A DNA stretch of 64,000 nt from Chromera velia (GCA_018398765.1 JAHBMJ010005826.1:1-64000), one strand, 5' to 3'; shown: positions 13,201-26,802, counted from the stretch's first letter. Numbers and translations: made by a program. The notes: generated from the letters alone by a model not told the origin.

Positions 13201-16200
13201 TCACTTTCTACTACATGGGCCCAGAGACAAGCGGAACCGAGGAGACCACGGGAGGTCCAAAGAGATCCGGGGGTAAGCGCGGACCTGCAACACATTAGAA
13301 AGACAAACGTTCAGACAAACAAACAAACAATGAATCAAACCTTCAGCTTGCCTCGAGCCCCTGATCTGGTCTGTCGAGGTTGAAAGATCCATGCATGCCT
13401 CGATCACTAGCTCGATCACGAATACAACGATGGACTGAGCACACAAAACAAGATGATACACATGCATTCAGTTTCCAAACAACGAAAAAAAAGTATCGCG
13501 TCTGCCTGCGATACCTTCTGATTTTTCTGCGTTGTGTGAATTGTTGACTGACCGCTTCTGAAAATACGGCGTGGAGAAGGGGGGAGGTCTCTTTCTGCTG
13601 ATGAAACCCGCTTCTCTCCCTCTCTCTGTCTGCTGACGATACAACCAGATCTCTGTCTGTGTATTTTCCTTTCGTTTCCAAATGAGGCAGATGGACCGGC
13701 AACGGCGACGCACAAATGAGTTTCTTCCACAAATTGCTCCCCTCTTCCTTTGAGTTGTCGGAAACCTTCGACCCCCCTGCCTCCACTTGGCACGCCGTGA
13801 GGAGTCTCTCAAACCGACAGGCAATTGAAGAAGTGAGATCACTGTAAACGTCGGTGTCGGTTTCTTCTTCCTCTATTGCCCTTCCTCTATGAAAACCCAC
13901 ACTTGTTTCACGGTAACGACCCTTCCAATCGTTTTTTGGTCGGTCTCCCGCATCCTTCCCTGCCTGCCTTGTGGGAGCGGACTCCTTCTTTCTTGAATTC
14001 TCTACAGATTTTTCGAAAAGACGCAAAGCCAATTTCATCTCACGGTCCATTCTCTCAAGGCGACCGATTGTGTCCCCTATTCTGTGCCTCTTTCTCTCTT
14101 GTATCTCCCCCCCATTTTCTCTGCCCTTCCATGAAAATTCATCAACTGGTTGTGAAGCAGGGGACAAACAGCCAAGAGATGCAGAGGGTAATTTGATGTT
14201 GAGGTTCCAATCGTTTCTTCCCTCTCCATCAGTCTGCCGTCGGAGTTTCATTCCAGCACAAACGGAGACACCCAACTCTTTTCCCCTAGCAGAGAACACA
14301 GACACAAGTCGGAGAGATCGCAGAAAGAGAACCAGGAGACAAACACGGATCTCATGCCAGAAGAAGAACATCCGAGGCCGAGTTGTAGATCCGAAACCGA
14401 TCTGGTCCCCTGCCCACCCCGCAGCACATCCTGGTGTCTCCTCGGTCTGGCTGCTCGGCCCCCCGAACCCCTTCTTTTCTAATTCTCTAACTGCCCCCCA
14501 GGCAACGCTGAACACCTGAAACGCCAAAGAGCCCTCACTCATGGACCCTCCATGCCCGCTTCCGCTCTCGAGGCTGCGGTTCGTATCGAGGCACTCACCG
14601 AAAGTGTCCATCAATGATGCCACCCTGCCCTCCGACTCTTCGGAAAGTCCGTGGAGAGAAACGGAAATCTGACCACCTGTCCCCACCCGCTCATGCGGTG
14701 GCTCGAATTCTTCATCTCCTCCCGCTCCTTTTCCGAACGTGTCACCTGATCCCTCGACAATCCCTTCCTCCTCTTCTTCACGTCCGACCCGAAAAGGGAA
14801 AGGAAGATGTGCGCTTGTATGACCATGCGGGGGCAGAGGAAGGAGGTTCATATTGAACCGCGTCAACGCTGACCAGAAGAGCTGCAGCAACAGCAGACAA
14901 CCTGCACGAGGAGGCAAGCAGCTTTTGAGAGAGAGATGCTCTTCTTTTTCTTCTGATTCTTCTGCCTCCTTCATGCAATCAGAAGTGCATCAGAATCCCC
15001 TGAAACAGCAGAAACAAGCACAAACATTCAGACACAGCCGTTGAGCAGGGCGATGATTTCACAGGAAAGCCGAAAAAGGACTTCTTCTCTCAGATGAATA
15101 GAGACAAGACAGACACATGAAACAGAAAAAGCAGAAAACGGATGCAACGCCTGATCGCCGTCTGACTGACCGATTTCTCGTTCGTCTTGGTAGACGTTTT
15201 CTCTCCCCATATTCCCTTTTCCCTCCTCCTCCCCCTCCTGCTCCTTTGATGTCCTGGACCCTCCATCCAGAGACACCAGGCCTGCAGACAACGGGCTCCT
15301 TCCCCCCACCCCTTCCCTTGACTGTCCGCCGGGATTGGAGCTGTGTGAGAGCTCCTCTAAGGAAAACCCGGCCAGGAGAAGCACGGCCAGTCTACATGCT
15401 GCACGCAAGGAATCTTTCAAAGAGGGGAACTTCGGAGGGAGGTGCTGGGCGCCCCCGGGCTTATCTGCGCTTCTTTTGTGCATGTCTCCTTTGCCGCTGG
15501 CAGAGACATCGAGGCCGAGGAGGACGGAGACACAGGGCTGTGCAGCCAGGAGGACGGCAAGTCGGGAAGCAATCGGAGAATCAGAGTGTTGTCCCTCAAG
15601 ATTTGAGGCAGGGAGTTTCTCAACAGGGGAGGTTTGGGTGTTTGTGCGGGGTGATTGAGGGAGGAGACGGGTGAGGAGAGAGGAGGAGAGAGTCACACAG
15701 TCGTGGAACACACGGAGGGGTGGACAGGCGAAGGAAGCCTCTCTCTGGTCTTCTTCCTTTTCTTCTTTTTCTTTGCCCTCTCCTGCTTCTTCACTTTTCT
15801 CTTCAACCTCCTCCGTTCCCCCCACATCCTCGCTATCGGTGCTGCTGCTGTGTGCGTGAAGGCCCAGTCGGTCAGACTCAGACCCACTCTCTCTGTCTGC
15901 GCTTTCTTCCGATGCAGCCTCTTTTTCTCTCTTGCCGTCATCCGACGTGTGAGCGCTTTCACTTCCTCCAAGTAACCTGACTCTGGGTGAAGGTGAGTGT
16001 CTTGCCCCCCGTGCTTTTCGGTGCCGAGTTTTTCGAACTCGAAATTTTGAGCCGGCAGGCGGCGATAAAGAAACGGAGACACCAGAACGGTCAGCAGATG
16101 CAGAGGGGGAGACGGATGAGGAGGCAGCGGCTTTTTGTTCTCTTGACTTTTCTGTGTTGGACTCTGAGGGGGTGGGGGAGTGAATGAAGAGAACTCTTCG

Positions 16201-19200
16201 GCTACTTCCACTTCCACTTGCTCTGCATTCAGATGACTCTTCATCTCCCTCGTGAACCTCTGTCTTTCTTTTCCCTCGCCCTTTTCCTCTTCCCTTCTTC
16301 TCGCGCCCCTCCCCAGACACATTCTCATCTCCAAACATTTTCACCCCAGTCAAAGCAGCGAAGGGTGGAAGCCCGTTCCCTGCTCTGTTTCCATGTCTTC
16401 CCTTTGTTCTGCGCCTCTTCTTCGCGGCAGTCGCGATCGAGCGCATACGTTCAAGAGCCTCGCTGCACTCCCTCCAAGATACCCTTAACTCTTCCACATA
16501 CTCATTGACCTCCCTTTGGGATACCGGAACTGAACCATCCTTGGAACTCACCCCCGGCAGTCCTTTTCTCTTTCGATCTGACTCAGAAGACATCTGCTGC
16601 TGCCTCCACACAACCCACTCTTCATCGACCCAGGCAACCAAATCGCCCAGACGGTTCAGCCCTCTCCTCCTCCCCGTCTCCTTCCCTGAGGATGCAACCC
16701 TAGATCTCCAGGCTCTCTCATCCGGACTGTCGTCACTCCCCGCTCCTCCCTCCCGGGCCCCGGAAACGGAAAGATCCGCATCCCAGTAGTAAGCCTTGAG
16801 GCCTGTGTCACAACACCAGCGCAAAAAAGACAGGGGCAAGAGGGGAGGGGAGAACTGAGGGAGGACGCTGGCGACATCGAAGGGGCCTAGAGGGGGGGGG
16901 AGCGATTCTGTTAATGGATCCTCACCTTCCCCTCCCCGGGGGGCTGTCTCTCCTGCTTCTTCCTCGTTTGATGACGACCCACTAAGGGAAGACGAAGAAT
17001 CAGCTGAGGCTTTCTTTTTCCGTCTGTCTCGAGAGACACTCACCGTGGCGCTCCTGGTGGCGCTGCGTCTGCTGAGGGGGCGGGATGAGGCGGTCGGGAG
17101 GGGATGTGCAAGGGGCAGAGGCGGGGTCTCTCCAAAAAGACTTTGACGTCTCTCTTTGTGCACCAGGGGGCTCGGCGCTTTTGTTCGCCCAGCAGCAGTT
17201 GGAGAGAGGGGGGGCTTGGGAGGGCTGGATAGGGGTCTCTGAAGCGTTGCACTGCTCTTGTTTGCATCTAGAGCTCCTCTGTCTGGTTCCTCCTCTTCTT
17301 CGAACAGGGAAGGGCGGAGGGGCAGTACGTTCTTTGGGGGTTGGCTAGGGATTGTGGGAGAGAAAAGGGAAGCCTGGGTTTGAGAGGACGGAAGGAGAGA
17401 GTGAGAGATACGCGTGGGGGGGGTGGACTCGGGTCCGAATAGAGAAGATGGAGGGGGGGGGTTGGGGACGGAGACAACAGTCTGTTTGGCGTGTCCCATC
17501 AGGTGATGCGGCGTAGCAGCAGCTGCTTTCGCTTTTTCCTTTGCCTTACTGGCAGCAAAAAGGGACTCCCATTCATTGGCATCGTCTTCGTCTGAATCAT
17601 CAAAGANTCCTCGTTTGATGACGACCCACTAAGGGAAGACGAAGAATCAGCTGAGGCTTTCTTTTTCCGTCTGTCTCGAGAGACACTCACCGTGGCGCTC
17701 CTGGTGGCGCTGCGTCTGCTGAGGGGGCGGGATGAGGCGGTCGGGAGGGGATGTGCAAGGGGCAGAGGCGGGGTCTCTCCAAAAAGACTTTGACGTCTCT
17801 CTTTGTGCACCAGGGGGCTCGGCGCTTTTGTTCGCCCAGCAGCAGTTGGAGAGAGGGGGGGCTTGGGAGGGCTGGATAGGGGTCTCTGAAGCGTTGCACT
17901 GCTCTTGTTTGCATCTAGAGCTCCTCTGTCTGGTTCCTCCTCTTCTTCGAACAGGGAAGGGCGGAGGGGCAGTACGTTCTTTGGGGGTTGGCTAGGGATT
18001 GTGGGAGAGAAAAGGGAAGCCTGGGTTTGAGAGGACGGAAGGAGAGAGTGAGAGATACGCGTGGGGGGGGTGGACTCGGGTCCGAATAGAGAAGATGGAG
18101 GGGGGGGGTTGGGGACGGAGACAACAGTCTGTTTGGCGTGTCCCATCAGGTGATGCGGCGTAGCAGCAGCTGCTTTCGCTTTTTCCTTTGCCTTACTGGC
18201 AGCAAAAAGGGACTCCCATTCATTGGCATCGTCTTCGTCTGAATCATCAAAGAGCTTTTTCTTTTTCTCCGCTTTGGGTTGGACACTCATGAGAGGTTCT
18301 GCTGGCGCTCCCGCAGAGTCACTCTCTACAGGAGCCTCTGGAAGCTGGGACGCGTCTGGTGCCTCTGCTGTCGTGATCACGGGATTCTCTGAGGTCACAA
18401 TCTCTCGTGGTAGGCATTCCACAGTCCCCTCTATGATATGTCCTTCCTTTGGCTCAATAGTGCTCTTCTCCCCTTTTTCTGCTGCAGCCTCTTCCGTTTC
18501 TTCTACGAGACAAGAAGACGTCTGTCCCGTCTGAGAGGGAGACCCTAGCTGAACCCCCCCTGTTGCAGGAGGGGGTGTCAGTACGGAGGGGGGGTTTTCC
18601 TCTGCCTCTGCCTCTTTGGGGGCAGCTGCGGTCTCGACCATGCAGATGGCCAGCTCGAGACCTCTCGCACAGGAGAGAAGGAGGGTGAGAGTCTGGAGGT
18701 ACCAGAGACGCACAGGGGCGCTGACGTCCTCTCTGTCCTTCCATCGACAGGTGAGTGCCGACAGGAGGGTGGGTGCAAAGAGGGGATGGGCAAGGGCAAT
18801 GGGAAGAGGGGGGAGGCCCCTGAATCGTTGCGGTGGTGCCGTTCTGGCGGCCCCTTGACGGAAGGGCAAGAGGAGGGGGAAGGAAGGGGGACGAGGCACG
18901 CAGAGCATCTGGAGAAGTCTTGACAAAGGGAGAGACGGGGGAGAGACTGCCGCCAGCATCTGCACAGACAGGAGACACACGCAAGGAGTCAGTGAATCAC
19001 TTAGACCAAGAAAGTGATCGAAAGGCAAAGGCAAGGGATGGACCTCACAAGATAGTGAGAGAGAGCCTTGACTCGGAACCAACGTGGGCACTTTTCGGAA
19101 CAAAATGCTGGGTCACAGACTGCGTGGACAGAATAATTTTTTGCATTGCTGAAAAGCCCTTCGTTTGCATTTATTGCAAACACATGCACAGTGAGTAAGA

Positions 19201-19783
19201 GAGAGAGAGTCGCCGCCTGTAGACACAGAGACCGACAGACGGAGAGAATGCTAGAGCTGGCGGTTGTGCAGATGCTCTCGCAACATTGCCCAGGAGGAAG
19301 CAAGAGTTTTCTTTTTTTCTTTCTTGAGAAAAAACACTTGTTGCAGAAGGGAAGGGAACATTCGTTCTGCATGGGCAGACAGGACCCCCCCCCATCTCCC
19401 ATGCACTGCCTGACCTCAATCGCGGCTCTCCTGACGAGAAATTCATCAACCGGTGCGGCTGTGTTGGCGTCTCCTTTCCCCTTCGCTCTCTGGTTGCCCC
19501 CCGTCCTTAGCAGACGGCTATGCAGATAGCTGCTGCCCCCCCTGCTGCCTCCCCTGCTGCCTGGATCTTCAGCTGAGTCGCCCCCCACGCCTGCTGCTGC
19601 GAGATTCTCCTCAAGGGAGGGCCTCAGTCTTGCGGGGCAACGGCCCGTTCGCAGGAATCTGCCTCAAGAAAGAAATGTGGAGAAGATCCACACACATACT
19701 CGATTGTGAGGATGCGAAGAGGGAGGTTGCAGCAGAGGCAAGAGAATGAATGGAGGGCAGAGAGAGAGCTCAAGGCAGCTGTG

Positions 19784-19825
<42 letters not shown>

Positions 19826-22800
19826 GCAAAGAAAATCCAGTTCGAAAAGGGCGTCGAAGGCTCTATCCCCTTCATCCATCCAGCACCATGAAAGAAGATC
19901 TACAAACTATCACAGACCCTAACCTACCTGAGTGCCGCAGAGAGCAGAACAGAGTCGAAGTCCGCCTCCAATGCCCAACAGAGGAGTGGAAGCTCTGTAA
20001 GAAGGAGGGAGATCGAAAAAGAAAAGAACAAGACAGATCGGATGGACGTCGCGGAAAGCAGTCAGTCAGCGAGTGGCACGCCGGTACTAGCTATGCAGAC
20101 ATACAGATTCCTATCGTCAAAAAAAAAAAAAGATTCCTATCGTCAAAAAAAAAAAACTCCTATCGTCTTCCAGCTCAACGTAACACCCAGGAACCACACG
20201 CACACACCTATATACACAAACACACAGACGCACGCCTGCACACACACAGACACACACACGCATACACAGAGCATCAGACCCTAAAGAGAACGGACCTCTT
20301 TGCATTTCGAGTACCGGCAGCTGCCCCCCCTTCTTTTTTATGCCACCCTCCTTCCCTGTCTCTTTCTCCTTCTCCGTCTCCTCTTCACTCTGGAGGAACT
20401 TCCACTGCCCCCCCAGTCTCCCCAAATTCCCACCCACCCCAGTTCCCACAACCTGCCCTCTTCCCTCTTTTTCTTCCCCCTTCTCAGATGCAAAAAGGGG
20501 ATTCCGGCTGTCTGCTGCAGGCTGAACGCCCTGCTCAGTGCCCTCCCCCCTCAGCACACCAATAGCAGAGGGAGATCCAGAGGCCCCAAAACCCCGGTCA
20601 TCCCCAAGAAGCGGAACGGGAGAGGGAGCGAAGGAACTCGACAGGCCAACAGACGGACTGTCCAGACCCTCCGCACACTCACTCGCCACACGGGCAGACG
20701 CAGACAGCAACGCAGCCCGCTCAGCTCCTTCCTGACAAGGGCTCATGGGTGCAGAAGAAAAGGAAAAGAAGAGTACTCGAGTGGAGCCGTAAAATAAAAC
20801 ACACAAGCAAGGGGGAAAGGCGACGAACATCTGGTCAAGAAACTTGGGAAAAGGCTTTTCATTCTCCCCCCCCCCCCCAAAAAGGCAGCCAATCGAGACC
20901 ACACACATCACGCGATGTGTTCGTCCACACAACTTTCTTTCAATGCGCGTTCTCTCTCTCTCGAAGAACTTCCGATAAACACCATGGAGGTCCAAAGAGT
21001 CCAAATGAGAGGTGAATGAGTGAATGCAAGCAAGCAAATACAATGCAAATGATGTACAAAAGTTGTATGTGTCGTCTCGCATTCTGACTAACCTTCAGAT
21101 CTCGAGGACAGGCCGTGAGGCCAAAAAGAGAATCAGAAGTCCAGAGAAGAGCAAACGTACTCAGGGACCCCGACACCAACTTGTCTCTTTCTCTTTCTCC
21201 CCCTCCCAAATCGCCTCTATGTTCCCTTTCTCTTTCTCTCTGTCTCCCTTCAGCTGGGAGTCTGATGGACCTTCTTTCTTTTCTTATCTTTGCTTCTTCA
21301 TTGTCCTCTTCATCTTCCTGCTGACAGGGGGGAGACTTTGTCTTCTCTTTAAAGAAGGACGGCGAATTTGAAGGCTGTGGGGGTGTGAGGAAAAGACCGG
21401 CAGTCGCGACGGGCGCATGACCAATGACCCTCAGATTGCCTCCGTGAGGAATTGGCAGCTCCAGTTCTTGTAGGAGAAAATTACTCCCCTCCCCCCCCCT
21501 TCCTGTAATTCCACTAGGCCCCTCTTCCCCCTCCTCTGCCTCTGTATTATCCTCCTCTTCCTCTTCTTCTTCACAAGACAACAAATCCTGACTCCTCTGA
21601 GCAAAAGAACCACCAAGCAACCCACGGGGGCGCGGTCCGGCTGCACTAGAGGGAGGGGGGGGTGCAGGGGGGGAGGGGCGTGAGGGTGAACAGAAGGATG
21701 GGCGGGCGGTGAAGAGACGGAGGACAGAAGCCATTTGTCCCTCTCCACTTTTGTTCTTGACCTTCTCCGTGTCCCCCTTTTTTGATTCTGGCTTCTTTTG
21801 CGTTTTTGGCTTCTCAAGAGACGTGACCATCAACCAGCTCCCACGTAAGCTGGTTACTTTCAACTCTGTTGCACTCTGCAAAGCTCCTGCGTTGCTCAAC
21901 GTGCTGAGGGATCGTGAGGGGGGACCCCCGAGTGTCGCGTTCCGATTATCAGACAGGGGAAGTGATGCGAGCACTCGGGCTAGAGCGAGTTCGGGAAGAG
22001 AGGGGAGAAACAAGAGCAGAGACAGGAACAAAGAGGGAGAGGAAGTGGGAGCGGTGACTGAGGTTAGGCCCAGAAAAGAGGGAGCTGCAGGAGCGGAGAA
22101 CCCGACGGCCCTCGAAGAAGTGGACGCAGCTGTTTGTGAGCTCTCTCTGAGAGTTTCTCCATTGCTTTTCCTTTCAGTGTCTTCCTCTGACATTGGGGTT
22201 GGAATGAGGGGTCTTGGTCGAGTCTCAGGGAGATGGGAGGGGATGTCGGGGGATGTGGCGAGGGGGTGGGCTTTGAGTGTAGCCGCCTTTTGGTCTCCTA
22301 CCCCTGACGCTGTTCTTCGGATATCTGCTGAGGGTCCTTTTTGTCCTTTCTTTTCTTTGTCATTTACTGGACAGGGTGGCAAAGGGGGGGGGAGGGGCAA
22401 ATCCTCTGTTTGGTGAATTGTCTCTGAGAGGAGAGACGCCAGAGCAGGGCAACTCCCTCCTCCTTGCGCGCGGCCTTGCTGCAAGGGGGCGCGGGGGACA
22501 CAGAGCACAGAAAGAAAGCAAATTCAGATTTCATTCTTTGTGTGAGGTACCAGGAACGAAGATCGAAGCGCTCGTTGCTGAAGTGAATGAACTTCAGGCA
22601 TTCAGGGGGGAAATGGATAACCCACCCACCCCTGAATTCGTTCCCTCCCTGGCAGGGACATACTGTGCTTGTAGCTGACCACCATACCTTCACACATAGG
22701 CAAAGCAAGGCAAAGTCTCACTGGATTACTCACTTACGCGCACTCACTTACTCACTCACTCGCTTGCTCCCTCACTTACTGACCCAATATCCCATCCCGC

Positions 22801-24054
22801 TGCTTCATACACTTTGTTTCTCTCTCAGACACTTCGCCACCAAAACACAAACAAACTCATTGATTGACTGACTTGCACAGACACCGTCATGAGCCTCAGT
22901 TTCCTCTGAGGAGCTGTTGCCTGTCGCCTTCCCCCTCTTCCTCCGACGACTTCCTGTTCTTCCCCTTCACCCTTTCCTTCCCCTCCTGTCCCGCCCCCGT
23001 CTGTAGAGAGAAACAGAGGACGAGGCTCGAAAGGAGGAGTCCCTAGGAACCTCCCACCCCCATCCACTGCCGTTGCCACTGCACCCCCCTCTACCCAACT
23101 CACACGAGCCTGCTGCAAACTCACACCTGCAGACCCCACACCGGCACTAAGCAGCAAAAGCAAAGTCTTGGCGTCACTGTCTCCTCCGCCCTCTTCGCTC
23201 ACAATTGCAGTGCCAGTTGTCTCAATCACCAGCCACAGTTTATTTGCGCTTTTCTCTGCACACAGAGACAGTCCCACCACCCCTCTCTGCAACCTCAACG
23301 ACGCCGTCTCCTTGCTCTCATCCATATCCACCACCAACAAAAGTCCATCCAAAGTCCCCAAAATCCCAAAACCGGAGCTTCTGTATCCCTCCCTCTGCCC
23401 CCCGACCATCTCCACACCCCGAAGTCTCATGGCGCTGGACTCCAAAAGCGCCGCCGCATGGGGGGACCCTTCCGAGAAGTCCGCCGGGGTCCACCACACA
23501 CAGGACGAGACGCCCGTCGGGTCACGAGACAGAGACGGCGCGTCGATGTGAACCAGCCAGGGAGCAAAGCCAGTGGAGGCACTGAGGACACCTGTCAAAT
23601 CCGGGCGCTTCCATTCACCCCCTTTTCGCTTTCCCGGACACCCTCCGAGTCCCCCCTGATCTCGGTGGAGCGTGTGGGCGGATGGCGGTGTGTGCAGAAA
23701 AGCGTCAAAAGCGCCTGCGAGGTCGAGAAGGAAAAGCTCGTTGGAGATCGTCGCAAAGAGGAGACGGTCCCCCTCTTCTGCGATGTCCAACGCCACCGGC
23801 ACTGCACTTTTTTCTGGAAGGTGAAAGAAGAGACGGGTATGAAATGTCCGTCTCTCCTTCTCGTCTCCTCCCCCAAGACCGACGCGTTCGTAGTGATCCA
23901 CCACGAGCCAATTTGTACTGAAGGCAACGCAAAAAACATCGTAGTGGACCGTCGTGCAGCATCTGACCAGGGTGACCGCCCCTGAAATTTCTGCAGGAAG
24001 GTCATCCGAGTCCTTCAAAGAGAACAGAGTCTGGAGACGGAAGAACGACCCCAT
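13201..24054 (-). CDS. Very large protein with propeller-like N-terminus and long low-complexity region, unrecognised
   Basis: Exons in transcript order are 24054-22873 (394 codons, start ATG at 24054), 22478-21093, 20731-20268, 19658-19415, 18959-15171, 14961-14516, unresolved exon(s), and a last exon 13284-13201 ending in TGA. Reading phases agree at every junction through 14961. The first exon resembles beta-propeller strands (Trp-rich, with LWLVIETTGTA and GILGTLDGLLLVVDMD), which suggests a WD40-like fold. The centre is low complexity (Ser/Pro/Glu/Arg). It contains several Leu-Phe plus acidic motifs (LFDDSDEDD, SLFEEEEE), which resemble the LFa motifs of WASHC2/FAM21 but are not enough for a call. 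Exon 18959-15171 is disrupted by the N at 17607 and a 646-bp exact duplication. Without that duplication the exon is one open frame. At least about 2290 residues can be traced. It might be two adjacent genes, but the consistent phases favour one. Confidence 0.55.
16961..18253. repeat. 646-bp exact direct duplication flanking a single N: probable assembly artefact
   Basis: 16961-17606 and 17608-18253 agree wherever I compared them, at an offset of 647, with one N at 17607 between them. This is the signature of two contig ends that overlap but were joined with a placeholder. The duplicated copy shifts the reading frame of the exon (647 is not a multiple of 3) and creates a false frame end at the N. 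The true locus very probably has one copy. Confidence 0.92.
19786..19822 (-). repeat. (GA)n microsatellite, CT on the sense strand of its gene
   Basis: Roughly 35 bp of GA on the + strand inside an intron of the minus-strand gene, so the transcript reads CU. A (CA)n tract in the same intron (about 20198-20268) reads UG. Confidence 0.85.
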
Positions 24055-24703
24055 GACTCATTAAGCCGTGTCGTGCCCGTCAACTGAGCACCCACACCAG
24101 CACAAATCAGACGGCCAGTATAAATGACTTGAGCACTAAGCAGAACCGAACTAAGCCACCTTCTGCATGTGAAACGAGGGCTCGAAACTTCGAAGAGATC
24201 AGTTCCGCGAAAGGACTGACACGCGTGATGCAGGCTGCATGGCCCGGAAAGCGAGGTGCGGATGGCCCCGGAAAGCGAAGCGGGGGGCACTTACCAAATA
24301 TTCACAATCCCCTGAAAAGGCCCCGGAAAGACTCCGAAAGAGCCGTCCCCTTGGACCGGAAAAGCGCCGCGACCGATTCCTGAAGTGCCCCGATGCGCGT
24401 GCGTCAAATCCTTGAGGTGCGTGCGTCAGATGAAGGCAAAATACATGCTTTCCGGGGCCGTTCGTTTTCCGGGCCACTTTCCAAGATTATGCATACAAAT
24501 TTCTGGAACAAAAGTCGGAAACATGTCGGAAACCATCAACACTTGGCCGGAAACCATTTGGAAGCTGCATCACACATATTAGTAAAATTTAGTATACCCC
24601 AGTCCTCCTCCTCCGCAGTAAGCCCAACGGCTGTGCGCGTGGTCGGATGCACATGCAGTCCGCCGCACCGATTTGCTTTGTGAGTCAGACTGAGTGAGAA
24701 CTC
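24055..24703. promoter_or_regulatory. Divergent promoter region with clustered CCGGAAA motifs
   Basis: This 649-bp spacer separates two divergent start codons (24054 on -, 24704 on +). CCGGAAA occurs near 24243, 24263, 24322, 24354 and 24548 on +, and its complement TTTCCGG near 24449 and 24467. Two TCGGAAA variants lie near 24510-24530. I saw no comparable cluster elsewhere in the window. A shared bidirectional promoter element is inferred from position and repetition only. Confidence 0.5.
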
Positions 24704-26767
24704 ATGAGCACACATTTCCCTCTGGAGGGGCTGCTCCATAGTCACGCTTCTGAAACCCTTCTGAGGTTTCTCTCCTCCCACGCCTCAGTGGTTGTTCGGT
24801 CCATCTGCAAAATCTTTGATCAGAGAGCGAGCGCACTTTTTGATGGGGCGAACACAACAAAGGTGACAGAAGAACTCGTACATTGTTGCGGTTTTCCCCT
24901 CGTTCGATGGTTGCTCGATCTCCCTCGCCCCCCCGAACCAGAACAAATCCTCTTCGCTCTTTCTGCGGTTGGAGGTGAAGCAAACCTCGTGGCTCTGCTT
25001 GTCAGCACCTTTCCCGCCCATTCTTTTGGGCTGCTGTCTGCAGAGACCCAGCTCGGATGGGAGAGCCTTGGACGGTTCTTCAATTTTTGTGCTGTCTTGC
25101 AAGGGGCTGTATGGGGCAACAGGAGAGCATGGTTCGAGACCCTGCTCAAGGAGTTGTCTGCTGTCGTTGACCGAGACAAAATCCTGAGTTCGGTGTTGGC
25201 AGATGGGTGGGTGCAGGATGCAGTGAGAGACGGTCATTCATGGATTGTCTCTTCCCTCTTGTCTGTCACTGGGGGATGCGAAGGCCTGCATGTAGCTTTC
25301 AAGGACCTGTCCTTGTTGGCTGCATTCCCGTCTCATGTATTGGAGGAGCTTGTGGAGGGGGGTATGAAAATACATCATAGCTTGTTCGTATGGAGCGGTG
25401 TCACGCATTGGCTAGAAAAGATCTACCTGCTGACAATGGAGAGAGACGCCACACGCCTGCTGATCTACGTACTTAAGGGAGAGGTAGAGAAGGTTGAAGA
25501 GGCACAGTTTCCAAAGGGGTTCGAGTCAGTGTGGGAAAGGGAATTGTACTATCCGTCATCGTTTGTTAAGTATTTGTTTGTAGCGGCTGCAGTAGCAAAC
25601 TTGCCCCTTGAATCGATCCAGCGGCTCTACGCGTGGGCAGTCGACAGACTCTCGGATCGGCTGCTCGACCCTCAAGGTCTCGACGGGCAGAAGGCAGAGT
25701 TCCATGCTGTGGTCTTTGCCGCCGACGATGAGTACCACCGGCTCTGGTCGCGTGACTCCGACCAGGACGTCGTGCACGCAGTAATCCGTAGAGGGCCGCC
25801 CGAAAGGTCTATAGCGTTCCTCGAGTGGATGCGGTCTCTGCACCCTCGTGTGCCTTGGAACAAGCCATTCTCCAACACCGCGGTGCAATACAGACAGCTT
25901 GAGGTTTTGAGATGGCTGCAGGAGCAGGAAGAGCCCTGTCCTTGGGAGAGAAAGGAGGACTATGTGAGGTGTGAGGTGAGGGTCCTTTGGGGGGAGACTA
26001 TGCCCGGGATCGAGCTGTGTGGGGTGCAGGAGGTGTCCAGTGCGTCGGAACGTCGGGCGGCTCGGGTGGCATTCGGCAAAGCGTCGTCAGTCAGTCAGTC
26101 AGTCAGAGAGAGAGAAGGAATCGACCAGCGTCTGTGAGCATGCACACGCACACACACACGCACACACACGCACGCACCCACATCAGACATGTATACATCT
26201 GCACTTAAGTGTATCAGAGAGTTAGGGAGAAGGGATCGATCATTGCCTCTTCAAAGAGAAGAGGAGGGGAGAAGAGGTAGAGGAGCACGTGGAAGAACAC
26301 CACAAACAGAAGACGTACAGATCAGAAAATGGGCAAAGACCAGAAGGAAGAAGAAGAAGGAGGAAGAAGAGGAAGGTAGGAACGCAAGAGAGACAAGAAG
26401 GGGAAGAGCATGAGGTCGGAAAAGGAAGGAAGGAAGGATCAGAAGCAGGAGGAGAAGAAGAACACATAGAGAAACGAGAAGAATAGAGGAGAAGAAGAAT
26501 ACTAAGACCCAAGTGAAGGGCTTCTGGCTGTCTGTATGGATGCCTGTGTATTCACACGTTCATGAATCGATTATTGCTTCAACCATATGATTGCAGACGG
26601 TCGAAAGACTGGGAGACGGTGAAGCAGCTGCGCACTCTGGAGTCCCCCGTCTCTTGGGGAATCGGACCGCCGACGCCCCCAGAATTGAGGGCCTACGAGG
26701 TCGATGTGGCCAGACACTTGGCAGAGGCTGACAGAAACGCAGACCCACCTCCTCCCCCTGAAGGTGG

Positions 26768-26802
<35 letters not shown>

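Noticed and set aside
13343-14974. 543-codon open frame on the minus strand as a single exon
   Set aside because: It spans at least one good donor (14515) and low-quality peptide between 14200 and 14500. Only its first part (14961-14516) fits the reading phase of the large gene.
15028-19103. Two separate overlapping minus-strand genes sharing an identical segment
   Set aside because: The shared segment is the 646-bp duplication around the N at 17607; they are one exon.
13201-24054. WASHC2/FAM21 orthologue
   Set aside because: Only short acidic Leu-Phe motifs match. The N-terminus is propeller-like, not the FAM21 head.
26240-26512. Coding potential in the Glu/Lys- and Ser/Leu-rich frames
   Set aside because: They lie within the first intron of the 24704-28052 gene and come from purine-rich GAAGAGGA repeats.
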